In this document: positions 54,818 through 63,892 of the stretch, piece after piece
Position numbering within the stretch: the stretch's first letter is position 1
How the letters are laid out: every line of letters starts with the position of its first letter
Source: Kribbella flavida DSM 17836
GTDB taxonomy: Bacteria > Actinomycetota > Actinomycetes > Propionibacteriales > Kribbellaceae
DNA: 64,000 bases
Assembly: GCF_000024345.1 (NCBI RefSeq)
Contig: NC_013729.1
Location: forward strand, 4,216,001 to 4,280,000
Direction of reading: 5' to 3'
Translations under genes and position numbers: made by a program
Notes under the pieces: model-generated
Databases searched by the model: none
Told to the model about the DNA's origin: nothing
Seen by the model: only the letters and a program-made list of their open reading frames with translations

Positions 54818-55783
54818 TCAGTCGGTGCCGAGAACGCCGCGCAGGAACGCGATGCCCTGGTTGATGGCGGCCTCGGCGGCGTAGGTGTGCCGCAGCGGGT
54901 TCAGGCCGACGAAGTCGTGCACGATCCCGGCGTACCGGACCGCGGTCACCGGTACGCCGGCCGCGCGCAGCTTGGCGGCGTACGCCTCGCCCTCGTCGCG
55001 GAGCACGTCGGCCTCCCCCACGATCACCAGCGCCGGCGGCAACCCGGACAGCTCGTCCAGCGAGGCGCGCAGCGGGGACGCGGTGATCTCCGCCCGCTCC
55101 GCGGGGTCGGTCGTGTACTGGTCCCAGAACCACTTCATCCCCTCCCGGGGAAGGAAGTAGCCCTCGGCGAACTGGTGGTACGAGCCGGTCTCGAAGTCGG
55201 CGTTCGTCACCGGGTAGTACAGCAGCTGCCCGGCGAAGGACACGCCGCCGCGCTGCTTGGCGAGCAGGGTGGTGACGGCCGCCATGTTGCCGCCGACCGA
55301 GTCGCCCGCGATCGCGATGCGGCTGGTGTCCAGGCGCTCCTCGGGACCGTTCATCGCGATCCAGTCGGCGACGGCGTAGACCTGCTCGATCTGCGTCGGG
55401 TACTTGTGCTCCGGCGCGAGGTCGTAGTCGGGGAAGACCACCGCGGCCTGCGCACCGACGGCGAGCTCGCGGACCAGCCGGTCGTGGGTCTGCGGCCCGC
55501 CGAACACCCAGCCCAGCCCGTGCACGTACAGGATCACCGGCAGCACCCCGGTGGCGCCGGCCGGGCGCACGATCCGGACCCGGACCGACCCGGTCGGGCC
55601 ACCCTCGACGGTCAGGTCGGAGACGTCGGCGGCGGCGAGCACCGGCGGCGGGTCGCTCTGTACACTTTCGACGATCTTGCGGCCCTCTTCCGGGGAGAGC
55701 TGGTACAGGAACGGAGGCGTGGCATTGGCGTCGCTGAACGCCTGCGCGAGTGCCTCCAGCACGGGCTTGACGGGCTCGGTCAC
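54818..55783 (-). CDS. Alpha/beta hydrolase, HSL-type esterase
   Basis: A 321-residue esterase of the hormone-sensitive-lipase group. Oxyanion region YVHGLGWVFG (HGLG in place of HGGG), nucleophile Ser in GDSVGGN, Asp in GEADVLRDEG and His in GIVHDFVGLNP. It hydrolyses short-chain esters. The GTG at 55783 is preceded by GAGAGG; the frame continues further upstream without family features. Divergent from a LAL regulator, probably its activator. Confidence 0.88.
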   Translation of the reverse strand: MTEPVKPVLEALAQAFSDANATPPFLYQLSPEEGRKIVESVQSDPPPVLAAADVSDLTVEGGPTGSVRVRIVRPAGATGVLPVILYVHGLGWVFGGPQTHDRLVRELAVGAQAAVVFPDYDLAPEHKYPTQIEQVYAVADWIAMNGPEERLDTSRIAIAGDSVGGNMAAVTTLLAKQRGGVSFAGQLLYYPVTNADFETGSYHQFAEGYFLPREGMKWFWDQYTTDPAERAEITASPLRASLDELSGLPPALVIVGEADVLRDEGEAYAAKLRAAGVPVTAVRYAGIVHDFVGLNPLRHTYAAEAAINQGIAFLRGVLGTD

Positions 55784-55805
55784 GGTACGGATCCTCTCGG
55801 TTGCT

Positions 55806-55823
55806 GCACGCTGGAGTGCGTGC
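55806..55823. promoter_or_regulatory. Palindrome GCACGC-TGGAGT-GCGTGC in the esterase/LAL gap
   Basis: Six-base perfect arms in the 165-base divergent gap, 23 bases upstream of the esterase start; a plausible LuxR-type site. Confidence 0.35.
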
Positions 55824-55948
55824 TCGTCAACCGTCGCCGCCGCGCGTACCGGCACACATCGGTCACCTGACTGCCTTTCCGGGCCCGCGGGCACAGCGCC
55901 GCCCTGCTCGCACGCCGGGCCACCGGTGGTTGGCAGGGTCCGGCAGCC

Positions 55949-58705
55949 ATGATCGGCCGGTCCCAGGAGCTGGCCACCCTGGCCCAGCTGGTCGCCACCG
56001 TGGTCGACAGCGGCCAGGCGGCGGTGGTCCAGGGCGACGCGGGCATCGGCAAGACCGCGCTGGTGAGCGCAGCCGCGGGACTGGCCGCCGAAGCAGGCTT
56101 TCGCGAGCTGCGCTGCACCGGGGTGCAGAGCGAGACGACGGCCGGGTTCGCCGGACTGCACGAGCTGCTGCACCCAGTGCTCGACCTGCTGCCCCTGCTG
56201 CCCACGCGCCAGCGGGCCGCGTTGTCGACCGCCTTCGGGCTGGTCGAGGGACCCGCGCCGGAGCGGTTGCTGATCAACTTGGCCGTGCTCGGGCTGCTGG
56301 AGGAGGTCGCCTCGAGGCAACGACTGATCCTCGTGGTGGAGGACCTGCAGTGGCTGGACCGCTCGACGGTCGAGACGCTCACCTTCGTGGCCCGTCGCCT
56401 GACCAACGCCCCGATCCTGCTGCTGATGAGCGTACGCACCGGCGGCGCCGACGATCCCCTGCGCGGGGTGCCGCTGACCCGCATCACACTTCCCCCGCTC
56501 GGGGCCGAGGAGGCCGGCACGCTGCTGGACGCCCTTCCCGTCCAGCTGAACGCCCAGGCGCGGCGCCGGGTGCTGGCCGAGGCCGGCGGCAATCCGCTGG
56601 CGCTGCGGGAGTTCGCCTCTGCGGTCAGCGCCCGCGGCGACGAGGAGGAGCTCCGGCCGGCCGGCCGGTTGCCGACCACTCGGCGCCTCGAGCAAGCATT
56701 TCTCGGCGCCGCGGCCGTGCTGCCGCCGGCCAGCGGCCGCATGCTGTTGCTCGCCGCCACGGCCCATGACGCCGCCGCGAGCGAGCTCTTCGCGGCCGGG
56801 CGCCGACTCGGCGTCGCTCCGGCCGACCTGGACCCGGTCGAACGGGCGGGACTCGTGTCGGTCGTCGGCGACCGGTTGGCGTTCCGCCACCCCCTGGTGC
56901 GCTCGGCGGTCTACGGGGCCTCCACCACCGTGCAGCGTGCCGAGGTCCACCGTGCCCTGGCCGAAGCGGCGACCGACCCCAGCCGTGCGGCGTGGCACCG
57001 GGCGGCAGCCGCGTACGAACGCGACGAGGAGGTCGCCGGCCTGCTCGAACGCGCCGGAGAGGCGGCTCGCCGACGAGGCGCTCAGTCGGAGGCGGTCGCC
57101 GCGCTGCACCGGGCGGCCGAGCTGTCGCCGGAGCCGTCGGAGCGGGCGCGACGGCTGGCCGCGGCGGCCGAGATCGCGCGCCGGGCCGGGGCGACCTCGG
57201 TCGCGCTGAGCCTGATGGACGAGGCCGTGCCGTTCGCCACCGACGCGCGGGTGCTGGTCGAGCTCGCCACGACGCGGCTGCTGCTCAGCAACACCGCGGG
57301 TACGCCGGGGCCCAGCCCCGCGGACCTCATCGCGCTCGCGCACCGCCTCGCCGGTCCCGGAGGCGGCGAGCACCGGCAGGAGCGGGTCGCCGTTCTGTGG
57401 GGTGCCGCGATCGAGTGCTTCGGCCGGGCCTTGCCCGAGTCCGAGCGGCGCGCCGTCGAGGCGGAGCTCGCCGCGATCGACCTGGGCCGCTGGGACCCCG
57501 TCCAGCACATGGCGCTGGCCCTGCTCGACCCGATCGGCCGGGCAGCCGAGGAACGGCCCCAGCTCGGCCGACTGGCGACCGTGCTGTCCGAGGACCTGCT
57601 GGGCCAGCAGATCCTCGCGCTCACCGCGGAGTCACTGCAGGACCTGCCCACGGCGTACCGGATCTGGGGCAGTACGGCGGAGCTGGCACGCCGTACGGGC
57701 TTTCCCAACGACGAGTGCCAGGCGCTGCGCGGGCGGGCGAACACCGGACTGCTGCTCGGGCGGTTGCTGCCTGCGCTGGACGACGCCGAGCAGGCACTGC
57801 GGATGTTCGAGGAGATGGGCCTGCCCATCAGCACCGCCGCGACCGCTGCGGTGGCGGCCCGGGTGATGGCCTGGCGCGGGGACCTCCCCCGGGCCAAGGC
57901 GACCCTTGCCCGCAGCCGGGAGCTGTCGGCACTGGCGCCACTGGCACTGGTGACCGCGGACCAGGCCTGGGCCGGCGGGCTGATTGCGCTGACCGAGCAG
58001 CGGTACCGCGACGCCTGGTCGGAAGTCATGCAGGTGTCTGCCCACCCCACGACGGCGCTCTGGGCGCTGGGTGACCTGACGGAGGCCGCCGTACGGGCGG
58101 GACAGGCCCGCGCGGTCATCCCTGCTGTGGACGCGGCTGAGCAGGCAGCCGCGGCCTTCGGTTCAGCGCATCTGGCCATGCTGGTCGCGCGCAGCCGGGC
58201 GCTGCTGACCGACGGTCCCGCGGCCGAGCAGCACTTCGCGGCAGCCGTCAACGCCGGCCAGGCTGCCGGCACCCCGCTGGAGCTGGCTCGCACTCGACTG
58301 CTGTACGGGGAGTGGCTGCGCCGCCAGCGCCGGTTGGTGCCCGCCCGTGAGCAGCTCACCGAGGCGCTGCATCCGCTGGACGCCGCGGGAGTCCATCCGT
58401 GGGCCGAGCGGGCGGCAGCCGAGCTCCGCGCCGCCGGGATCGTGCCGGTACGCCCCGGGCGGGAAGCGGAGTCCGACCTGACCAGCCTGCTCACTCCTCA
58501 GGAGCTGCAGGTCGCGCGGCTGGCAGCCCGCGGCCTGACCAACAAGGAGATCGCTGACCAGCTCTATCTGTCCCACCGCACCGTCGGCGCTCACTTGTAC
58601 CGGGTGTACCCGAAGCTCGGCATCACGGTGCGCGGCCAGTTGCGGGACGCCCTTGCCGGGCGCCGCCGCGGGCACGGCGCTGAGGACGACCAGCCCAGCA
58701 AGTGA
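55949..58705 (+). CDS. LAL-type (large ATP-binding LuxR) regulator
   Basis: A 918-residue STAND-type regulator. AAA+ ATPase with Walker A GDAGIGKT (29-36) and Walker B VVEDLQWLDRST, winged region about 300-350, a long TPR-like middle, and a C-terminal LuxR HTH (LTPQELQVARLAARGLTNKEIADQLYLSHRTVGAHLYRVYPKLGI). ATP and an inducer trigger oligomerisation and activation. Such proteins control carbohydrate use or antibiotic clusters. The divergent esterase is a candidate target; a MacB-type ABC pair follows downstream. Confidence 0.9.
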   Translation: MIGRSQELATLAQLVATVVDSGQAAVVQGDAGIGKTALVSAAAGLAAEAGFRELRCTGVQSETTAGFAGLHELLHPVLDLLPLLPTRQRAALSTAFGLVEGPAPERLLINLAVLGLLEEVASRQRLILVVEDLQWLDRSTVETLTFVARRLTNAPILLLMSVRTGGADDPLRGVPLTRITLPPLGAEEAGTLLDALPVQLNAQARRRVLAEAGGNPLALREFASAVSARGDEEELRPAGRLPTTRRLEQAFLGAAAVLPPASGRMLLLAATAHDAAASELFAAGRRLGVAPADLDPVERAGLVSVVGDRLAFRHPLVRSAVYGASTTVQRAEVHRALAEAATDPSRAAWHRAAAAYERDEEVAGLLERAGEAARRRGAQSEAVAALHRAAELSPEPSERARRLAAAAEIARRAGATSVALSLMDEAVPFATDARVLVELATTRLLLSNTAGTPGPSPADLIALAHRLAGPGGGEHRQERVAVLWGAAIECFGRALPESERRAVEAELAAIDLGRWDPVQHMALALLDPIGRAAEERPQLGRLATVLSEDLLGQQILALTAESLQDLPTAYRIWGSTAELARRTGFPNDECQALRGRANTGLLLGRLLPALDDAEQALRMFEEMGLPISTAATAAVAARVMAWRGDLPRAKATLARSRELSALAPLALVTADQAWAGGLIALTEQRYRDAWSEVMQVSAHPTTALWALGDLTEAAVRAGQARAVIPAVDAAEQAAAAFGSAHLAMLVARSRALLTDGPAAEQHFAAAVNAGQAAGTPLELARTRLLYGEWLRRQRRLVPAREQLTEALHPLDAAGVHPWAERAAAELRAAGIVPVRPGREAESDLTSLLTPQELQVARLAARGLTNKEIADQLYLSHRTVGAHLYRVYPKLGITVRGQLRDALAGRRRGHGAEDDQPSK

Positions 58706-58863
58706 CCGGGCCGCCTGGCTGCGCCGTACCAGTCGCTGTGCCGGTAGCAGTCAGATGACCGATACCGGCACCGTCGACGCCACGGAAGGATCGGGCGAGC
58801 CGCCCGGATCCGGCGCGGCCGGTCCGTGGTTCCGGACCGACCGACCGACGATGCGAGACGCTG

Positions 58864-59598
58864 ATGCCCCCGTTGCTCGAGGCCCATGACCTGACCGCGA
58901 CATTCCCCGGTCCCGACGGCGGTCCACCGGTCCAGGTACTGCGGGGCGTGTCGCTCCGGGTGGAGCCCGGTGAGCTGGTGTCGATCGTCGGCCCCAGCGG
59001 CTCCGGCAAGTCCACCCTGCTGTACTGCCTGTCCGGCCTGCAGCCCGCCACTTCAGGCACCGTCCAGCTGCTCGGACAGCCACTGTCCACCCTGCGGCGG
59101 AGCCAGCTCGCCAAGCTCCGTCGGGGACGCATCGGCTTCGTGTTCCAGTCCTACAACCTCATCCCCTCGCTCACGGCGCGGGAGAACGTCGCCCTGCCCG
59201 CGCGGCTCGCCCGCCGCGACCTCACGGCCGCCGACGTGGACCGTGCTCTCGCACAGGTCGGACTCGCCGAGCGCGGAGGGCACCGGCCGGCCGCGCTGTC
59301 CGGCGGGCAGCAGCAGCGGGTCGCCATCGCCCGGGTGCTGGCCACCGGTCCGGAGATCGTGTTCGCCGACGAGCCGACCGGCGCGCTGGACACCACCGCC
59401 GGTGCCCAGGTACTCGATCTGCTGCGGGCAACCGCGGCCGGGTCCCGATCGGTGGTGCTCGTCACCCACGACGTCGCGGCCGCCGCCCGGGCCGACCGGG
59501 TGCTGGTTCTGCGCGACGGGCTGGTCTCTCGCGAACTCACCCGGCCGACTCCGGAGCAGGTGTTCGAGGAGATCACCGCGAAAGACTCGGTGGGCTGA
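58864..59598 (+). CDS. ABC transporter ATP-binding protein, MacB/LolD type
   Basis: A 244-residue ATPase: Walker A GPSGSGKST, Q-loop FVFQSYNLIPSLTARENVALPARLA, signature ALSGGQQQRVAIARVLA, Walker B IVFADEPTGALD and switch VTHDV. The VFQSYNLIPSLTARENV block is typical of MacB/LolD/FtsE-like ATPases, which drive mechanotransmission rather than direct pumping. Two bases before the permease gene. No clear ribosome binding site before the ATG at 58864. A 158-base gap precedes it. Confidence 0.9.
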   Translation: MPPLLEAHDLTATFPGPDGGPPVQVLRGVSLRVEPGELVSIVGPSGSGKSTLLYCLSGLQPATSGTVQLLGQPLSTLRRSQLAKLRRGRIGFVFQSYNLIPSLTARENVALPARLARRDLTAADVDRALAQVGLAERGGHRPAALSGGQQQRVAIARVLATGPEIVFADEPTGALDTTAGAQVLDLLRATAAGSRSVVLVTHDVAAAARADRVLVLRDGLVSRELTRPTPEQVFEEITAKDSVG

Positions 59599-59600
59599 GC

Positions 59601-60947
59601 ATGCTTCGTCTGCTGACCCGTGACCTGATCTTCAACGCCCGCATCTGGCTGGGGCTCGTCGCCGTCTCTGCGGCCGGCGCCGCGGCCGTCGCCGTCAGCG
59701 CGAGCCTCGCCGAGGCCGCGTACCGCACGCCGGGCAACACCGGGCTGGCCCTGTACGGGATCAGCGGCTCGCTGCTCGTCTTCACCTCGGTCGCTGCCGT
59801 GGTGGTCTTCAGCTCGGTGGCCGGCCTGACCGTGTCGCTGCACCGGCGCGACCATGCGCTGTGGCAAATGGTCGGGATCGGCCCTGGCTCCATCCGGACC
59901 ATCGTGCTCGTCCAGCTGGTGGTCGTCGGGACAGTCGGTGCGGTGCTCGGCTGCCTGCTGACGGCGCCGCTGCTGCAGCCCGTGGCCAACTACGTCTTCG
60001 CCGGCTCCTCGGGACTGGATGGCGTCCGCTTGCGGCTCGGTGCGGTCGGAGCCTTCGCGACCGTCGCCGTGGTCGCCGGGCTGCTGCTGGCCGGTGGATC
60101 GGGCACCGCACGCCGAGCCGGGCGCGTGTCTGGTCTCGAGCTGCTGCGTGAGGCGGCGGTTCCCCAGCTCAGCATGACCCGCGTGCGCTGGCTGCTGGGC
60201 GCCGGCCTCCTGGCTGTGATCACCTCCGTCGTTGTCGGTCTGCGCGGCCGGGCCCCGGCCGACCTCGAGACGTCGTTGTCGCTGATACCGCCGATGGTCT
60301 CCGGCCTGCTCGTCGCCGTGTCCCCGCTGGCCACCGCACCGCTGGCCCGGGCTTGGACCAGCCTGGTGCCGGCACGGGCGTCCGCCTCCTGGTACCTGGC
60401 CAGGAACGTCGCCTTCGCCGCCCTGGACCGCAGTACCGCGGCCATCAACCCGCTGGTGGTGACCATTGCCCTCACCGGTGGCCTGTACTCCGCGCACGGC
60501 GCCGTCGGCGCGTTCGAAGCCGCGCGGACCGGCACACCGTCGGCCGAGATACCGGCACAGTTCGTCGTCCTGCTTCTGGGCGGCCCGCTCTTGCTCGCGG
60601 CCGTCGGCGCCGCAGCGACGGTCGCCATGTCCGGTCGGGCGCGGACCAGGGACGCCGCACTGCTGGAGGCCGCCGGCGGCACGCCCGGCACGGTCGTCGC
60701 CTCGGCTGCGTGGGAGGCGGTGGTCCAGGTGGGCACCGCCGCACTGCTGGGGACAGTCGCAGTCGCGTCCGGGGCGGTCGCCGGGGTCTGGGCGCTCGGC
60801 TGGCAGTCCTTGAGCGCCGCCACTGCGGGTCTCGCGGCCGTCGGAGTGACCGCCGCCGGTGGACTGGTGCTGGTGCTCACCGCCACGGTCGTCCCGGCGG
60901 TGCTGCGGCTGAGGCATGACCCGGTACGGGTGCTGACCGCGGAGTGA
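59601..60947 (+). CDS. FtsX-like ABC transporter permease
   Basis: A 448-residue permease with two FtsX-type halves: TM near residues 18-40, 55-80 and 105-130, then a second set after LRGRAPADLETSLSLIPP. DHALWQMVGIGPGSIRTIVLVQLVVV and a later DAALLEAAGGTPGTVVASAAWEA correspond to the coupling regions of FtsX domains. No large extracytoplasmic MacB domain, so it resembles the bacitracin/lantibiotic (BceB-like) or lipid-exporting permeases. Partner of the preceding ATPase. Confidence 0.85.
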   Translation: MLRLLTRDLIFNARIWLGLVAVSAAGAAAVAVSASLAEAAYRTPGNTGLALYGISGSLLVFTSVAAVVVFSSVAGLTVSLHRRDHALWQMVGIGPGSIRTIVLVQLVVVGTVGAVLGCLLTAPLLQPVANYVFAGSSGLDGVRLRLGAVGAFATVAVVAGLLLAGGSGTARRAGRVSGLELLREAAVPQLSMTRVRWLLGAGLLAVITSVVVGLRGRAPADLETSLSLIPPMVSGLLVAVSPLATAPLARAWTSLVPARASASWYLARNVAFAALDRSTAAINPLVVTIALTGGLYSAHGAVGAFEAARTGTPSAEIPAQFVVLLLGGPLLLAAVGAAATVAMSGRARTRDAALLEAAGGTPGTVVASAAWEAVVQVGTAALLGTVAVASGAVAGVWALGWQSLSAATAGLAAVGVTAAGGLVLVLTATVVPAVLRLRHDPVRVLTAE

Positions 60948-60980
60948 CGCCGATGGCGGCTGTTGCCACAGGCATCGGCG
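60948..60980 (+). terminator. Hairpin after the FtsX-like permease gene
   Basis: CGCCGATG (60948-60955) and CATCGGCG (60973-60980) form an 8-base perfect stem around a 17-base loop, starting at the first base after the stop. Separates the ABC genes from recQ. Confidence 0.45.
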
Positions 60981-61013
60981 CCACCCGCCTACTGGGTGAC
61001 AGTCATCCGACTG

Positions 61014-62780
61014 ATGCCAGCGGCAGAACAAGCCCACCAAGATGGAAGGGTGGATGATGCGCAGCGGAGGTCGACCACCGGATTCGGGGCGGACGGAGCA
61101 CAAGACACCGCCGAGGCACTGGCCCGAAGCGTCTTCGGCTGGTCCAGCCTTCGCGCCGCGCAACGGCAGGTGCTGGAACCGGTCCTGGCGGGGCGGGACA
61201 CCCTTGGCGTCATCGCGACCGGCAGCGGCAAGAGCGGCGTCTACCAGCTCGCCGGGCTGCTGTCCGGCGGGCTGACCGTCGTCGTCTCCCCCTTGGTGGC
61301 ACTGCAACGCGACCAGCTGCGAGGGCTGGCCGGCCGCTCGATGCCCGACGGCCGGCCGTTGCGGGCCGCGCAGCTGAACGCCTTGGTACACGTCGCCGAG
61401 CAGCGCGCCGCAGAGGCTGCCCTTCGGGAAGGTGCGCTGGACTTCCTGCTGCTCGGGCCGGAGCAGCTGACTCGGCCGGGCACCCGCGAACTGCTCTCCA
61501 CCAGCGGGCGGTCGTGCACCATGCTCGTCGTCGACGAAGCGCATCTCGTCAGCGAGTGGGGGCTGGACTTCCGCCCCGACTATCTCCAGCTGGCCGACGC
61601 GCGCCGGCTGCTTGGTCACCCGCAGGTGCTCGCGCTGACCGCGACCGCGTCCCCGCCCGTGCAGGGCGAGATCACCCGCCGGCTCGGCATGACCGACCCG
61701 GCGGTCGTCGTCGCCAGTTTCGACCGGCCCAACATCAGCCTCGCGGTTCACGCCGTCCACGGGAACTCCGCCGCCGACCGCGAACGGGCCGACGTCGCCG
61801 TGGTGCAGGCCGCTCTCTCGGGCCCTACGCCCGCCCTGGTCTACGCGGCCACCCGCCGGCACTGCGAGGAGATGGCCGGGAGGTTCCGGCACAGGGACGT
61901 CCAAGCAGCGCCGTACCACGCCGGCCTGCCGGCCGCAGAGCGCTCAGCGACCCAGGACGCCTTTCTCACCGGCGACCTGGACGTCGTGGTGGCCACCAGC
62001 GCCTTCGGCGTGGGCATCGACAAGCCGGACGTGCGCAGCGTGGTGCACGCCAGCCCACCGGGCAGTCTCGACGAGTACTACCAAGAGGTCGGACGCGCCG
62101 GCCGGGACGGTCAGCCGGCCCGGGCGGTGCTGGTGTTCAACCCGGGTGACCTGCGGCTGCCACGGATGTTCGCCGCGGCTGCCCGGGTCCGCGACGCCGA
62201 CGTGGACGCCGTGCTGGCCGTGCTCACCCGGACCGCCGGCCCGCTCGAACTTCCCGACCTGGCCCGCCGCACCGGCCTCGGCGTCCGGCGGACCGAAAAG
62301 ATCGTCGAACGGCTCGCGGACGCCGGGGCCGCGACCCTGCGCGCGGGCACCGTGATCCCGCACCTCGACGCAGAGCAGGCCGCCGGGACGGTTCGGCGGA
62401 CACATGACGCGGAGCAGGCGCGCCATGCCGTCGCCGAGAGCCGGATCGACGCGGTCCGCCACTACGCCGAGACACAGCACTGCCGCCGCGCGGAGCTGCT
62501 GGCCTGGTTCGGAGAGGCGTTCACCGGTCCGTGCGGCAATTGCGACAACGATCGTCGGCCTGTACGTCAGTTGCGCGCGCCGCTGCGCCCAGCAGGCGAG
62601 CTGTACCCGGGTGCCGGCGTCGACCCCGGCACCCGGTTACAGCACCGCTTGTGGGGCGCAGGCGTGGTGCTGTCCGCCGATGCGCACGAGCTGCTCGTGG
62701 TGTTCGACTCGGTCGGCTACCGCCACCTCACGCCATCGACCTTGACCAACGGTCTGCTGCACATCGAACCGGCCGGATGA
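61014..62780 (+). CDS. recQ: RecQ-type ATP-dependent DNA helicase
   Basis: About 588 residues. Helicase core: Walker A TGSGKS near 68-73, DEAH near 173-176, SPLVALQRDQ, ATASPP, and domain 2 with ATSAFGVGIDKPDVR and EVGRAGRDG. The zinc subdomain has Cys490, then 16 residues, Cys507 and Cys510, but the fourth ligand is Asp513 (CGNCDND), where RecQ usually has Cys. No HRDC domain is visible; instead a C-terminal unit PGTRLQHRLWGAGVVLSADAHELLVVFDSVGYRHLT. The start is uncertain (60963, 60999 or 61014). It overlaps a topoisomerase IB gene. Confidence 0.88.
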   Translation: MPAAEQAHQDGRVDDAQRRSTTGFGADGAQDTAEALARSVFGWSSLRAAQRQVLEPVLAGRDTLGVIATGSGKSGVYQLAGLLSGGLTVVVSPLVALQRDQLRGLAGRSMPDGRPLRAAQLNALVHVAEQRAAEAALREGALDFLLLGPEQLTRPGTRELLSTSGRSCTMLVVDEAHLVSEWGLDFRPDYLQLADARRLLGHPQVLALTATASPPVQGEITRRLGMTDPAVVVASFDRPNISLAVHAVHGNSAADRERADVAVVQAALSGPTPALVYAATRRHCEEMAGRFRHRDVQAAPYHAGLPAAERSATQDAFLTGDLDVVVATSAFGVGIDKPDVRSVVHASPPGSLDEYYQEVGRAGRDGQPARAVLVFNPGDLRLPRMFAAAARVRDADVDAVLAVLTRTAGPLELPDLARRTGLGVRRTEKIVERLADAGAATLRAGTVIPHLDAEQAAGTVRRTHDAEQARHAVAESRIDAVRHYAETQHCRRAELLAWFGEAFTGPCGNCDNDRRPVRQLRAPLRPAGELYPGAGVDPGTRLQHRLWGAGVVLSADAHELLVVFDSVGYRHLTPSTLTNGLLHIEPAG

Positions 62781-63826
62781 AGGCTCTCCGCCCACCCGGC
62801 CTGCACCGCGTGCGGATCGAAGGACGTCTCGTCTGGTACGACGAGGCGGGCCGGCCGGTCGAGGACGCTGGTGAGCTGGCGCGTCTGGCGGAACTGGCCG
62901 TACCGCCCGCCTGGCGCGAGGTGTGGGCCGCCGCCGACCCGCAGGCGGCCGTGCAGGCGACCGGCGTGGATGCGCGGGGACGGACGCAGTACCGCTACCT
63001 CCCGGCCGTCCTTCAGGCGCACGCCGAGGACAAGTTCGGCGCGCTGGCGGCCTTCGGACGCGCCCTGCCGTCGCTGCGCCGAACCGTGGCCGACCACGTG
63101 TCGGAGCCTCTCGGGGACCACCCGGACCGTCGGCCGGTACTCGCTGCCATGACGCGCCTGCTCGACCGCGGCTTCTTCCGCGTCGGCAGCAGCCGCTATC
63201 TCCGCGACAATCACACCTACGGCCTGACCACACTGCGCCGCGACCAGGTAACAATCACCGGCAGCGTGCTGCACTTCGACTACGTGGCCAAGGAGCATCT
63301 GCACCGGATCACCGACGTCGACGACGCGGACAGCGCACGGGTCGTCGTCGCGCTGCTGGCGATGCCTGGCACGCCGGACCAGCCACTGTTTCGCGCCGCG
63401 ACGCACCCGCGGCCCCCTGGCCCGGTGAGCAGCGCGACGGTCAACGCCTACCTGCACGGTCTGATCGGTCTGCCGGCCACCGCCAAGGCATTCCGCACCT
63501 GGTCCGGCACCGTCGTGGCCGCGGCCGCCCGGGCCGGCGCCGTACTGCCGGGCCTCGCTACCCGCGCGTCGCCGGATTCACCACGAGTCGCCGTCGTCAG
63601 CGCCGCCGCGCTGCTGGGCAACACCCCCGCGGTGGCCCGGACGTCCTACGTTCACCCCGCGGTGCTGGCCGGTGACCCCGCACCTGAGGTGGCCCGGGCA
63701 GTCGACGCCGTCGCCGAGCGCGAAGGCCACCGAGACCTGCGGCTGGTCTGGACCGACGCCGGCGTCCAGGCGGCCGTCGCGCACCAGCTCGAGGAGGTCA
63801 ACACCTCGTCCACCCCGCACGGCTGA
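62777..63826 (+). CDS. DNA topoisomerase IB
   Basis: A 349-residue poxvirus-type topoisomerase. N-terminal beta region with LHRVRIEGRLVWYDEAGRPVEDAGELARLAELAVPPAW, then the catalytic domain: Arg/Lys residues in FRVGSSRYLRDNHTYGLTTLRRDQV, KAFRTW, and the nucleophile Tyr291 in RTSYVHP. It nicks one strand through a 3'-phosphotyrosine and relaxes supercoils of both signs without ATP. The ATG overlaps the recQ stop (ATGA), so the two proteins are made together. Confidence 0.92.
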   Translation: MKALRPPGLHRVRIEGRLVWYDEAGRPVEDAGELARLAELAVPPAWREVWAAADPQAAVQATGVDARGRTQYRYLPAVLQAHAEDKFGALAAFGRALPSLRRTVADHVSEPLGDHPDRRPVLAAMTRLLDRGFFRVGSSRYLRDNHTYGLTTLRRDQVTITGSVLHFDYVAKEHLHRITDVDDADSARVVVALLAMPGTPDQPLFRAATHPRPPGPVSSATVNAYLHGLIGLPATAKAFRTWSGTVVAAAARAGAVLPGLATRASPDSPRVAVVSAAALLGNTPAVARTSYVHPAVLAGDPAPEVARAVDAVAEREGHRDLRLVWTDAGVQAAVAHQLEEVNTSSTPHG

Positions 63827-63892
63827 GACCTGCCCGACGCGCCGGGTGTCCAGCCCGACGGACCTGACGTGGAGCCGGTTGACGGTGTGCTC

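Noticed and set aside
59151..61919. Long minus-strand frame opposite the ABC and recQ genes
   Set aside because: Crosses three convincing plus-strand genes and has low-complexity content.
61841..62023. Small minus-strand frame in recQ
   Set aside because: Antisense shadow with no start signal.
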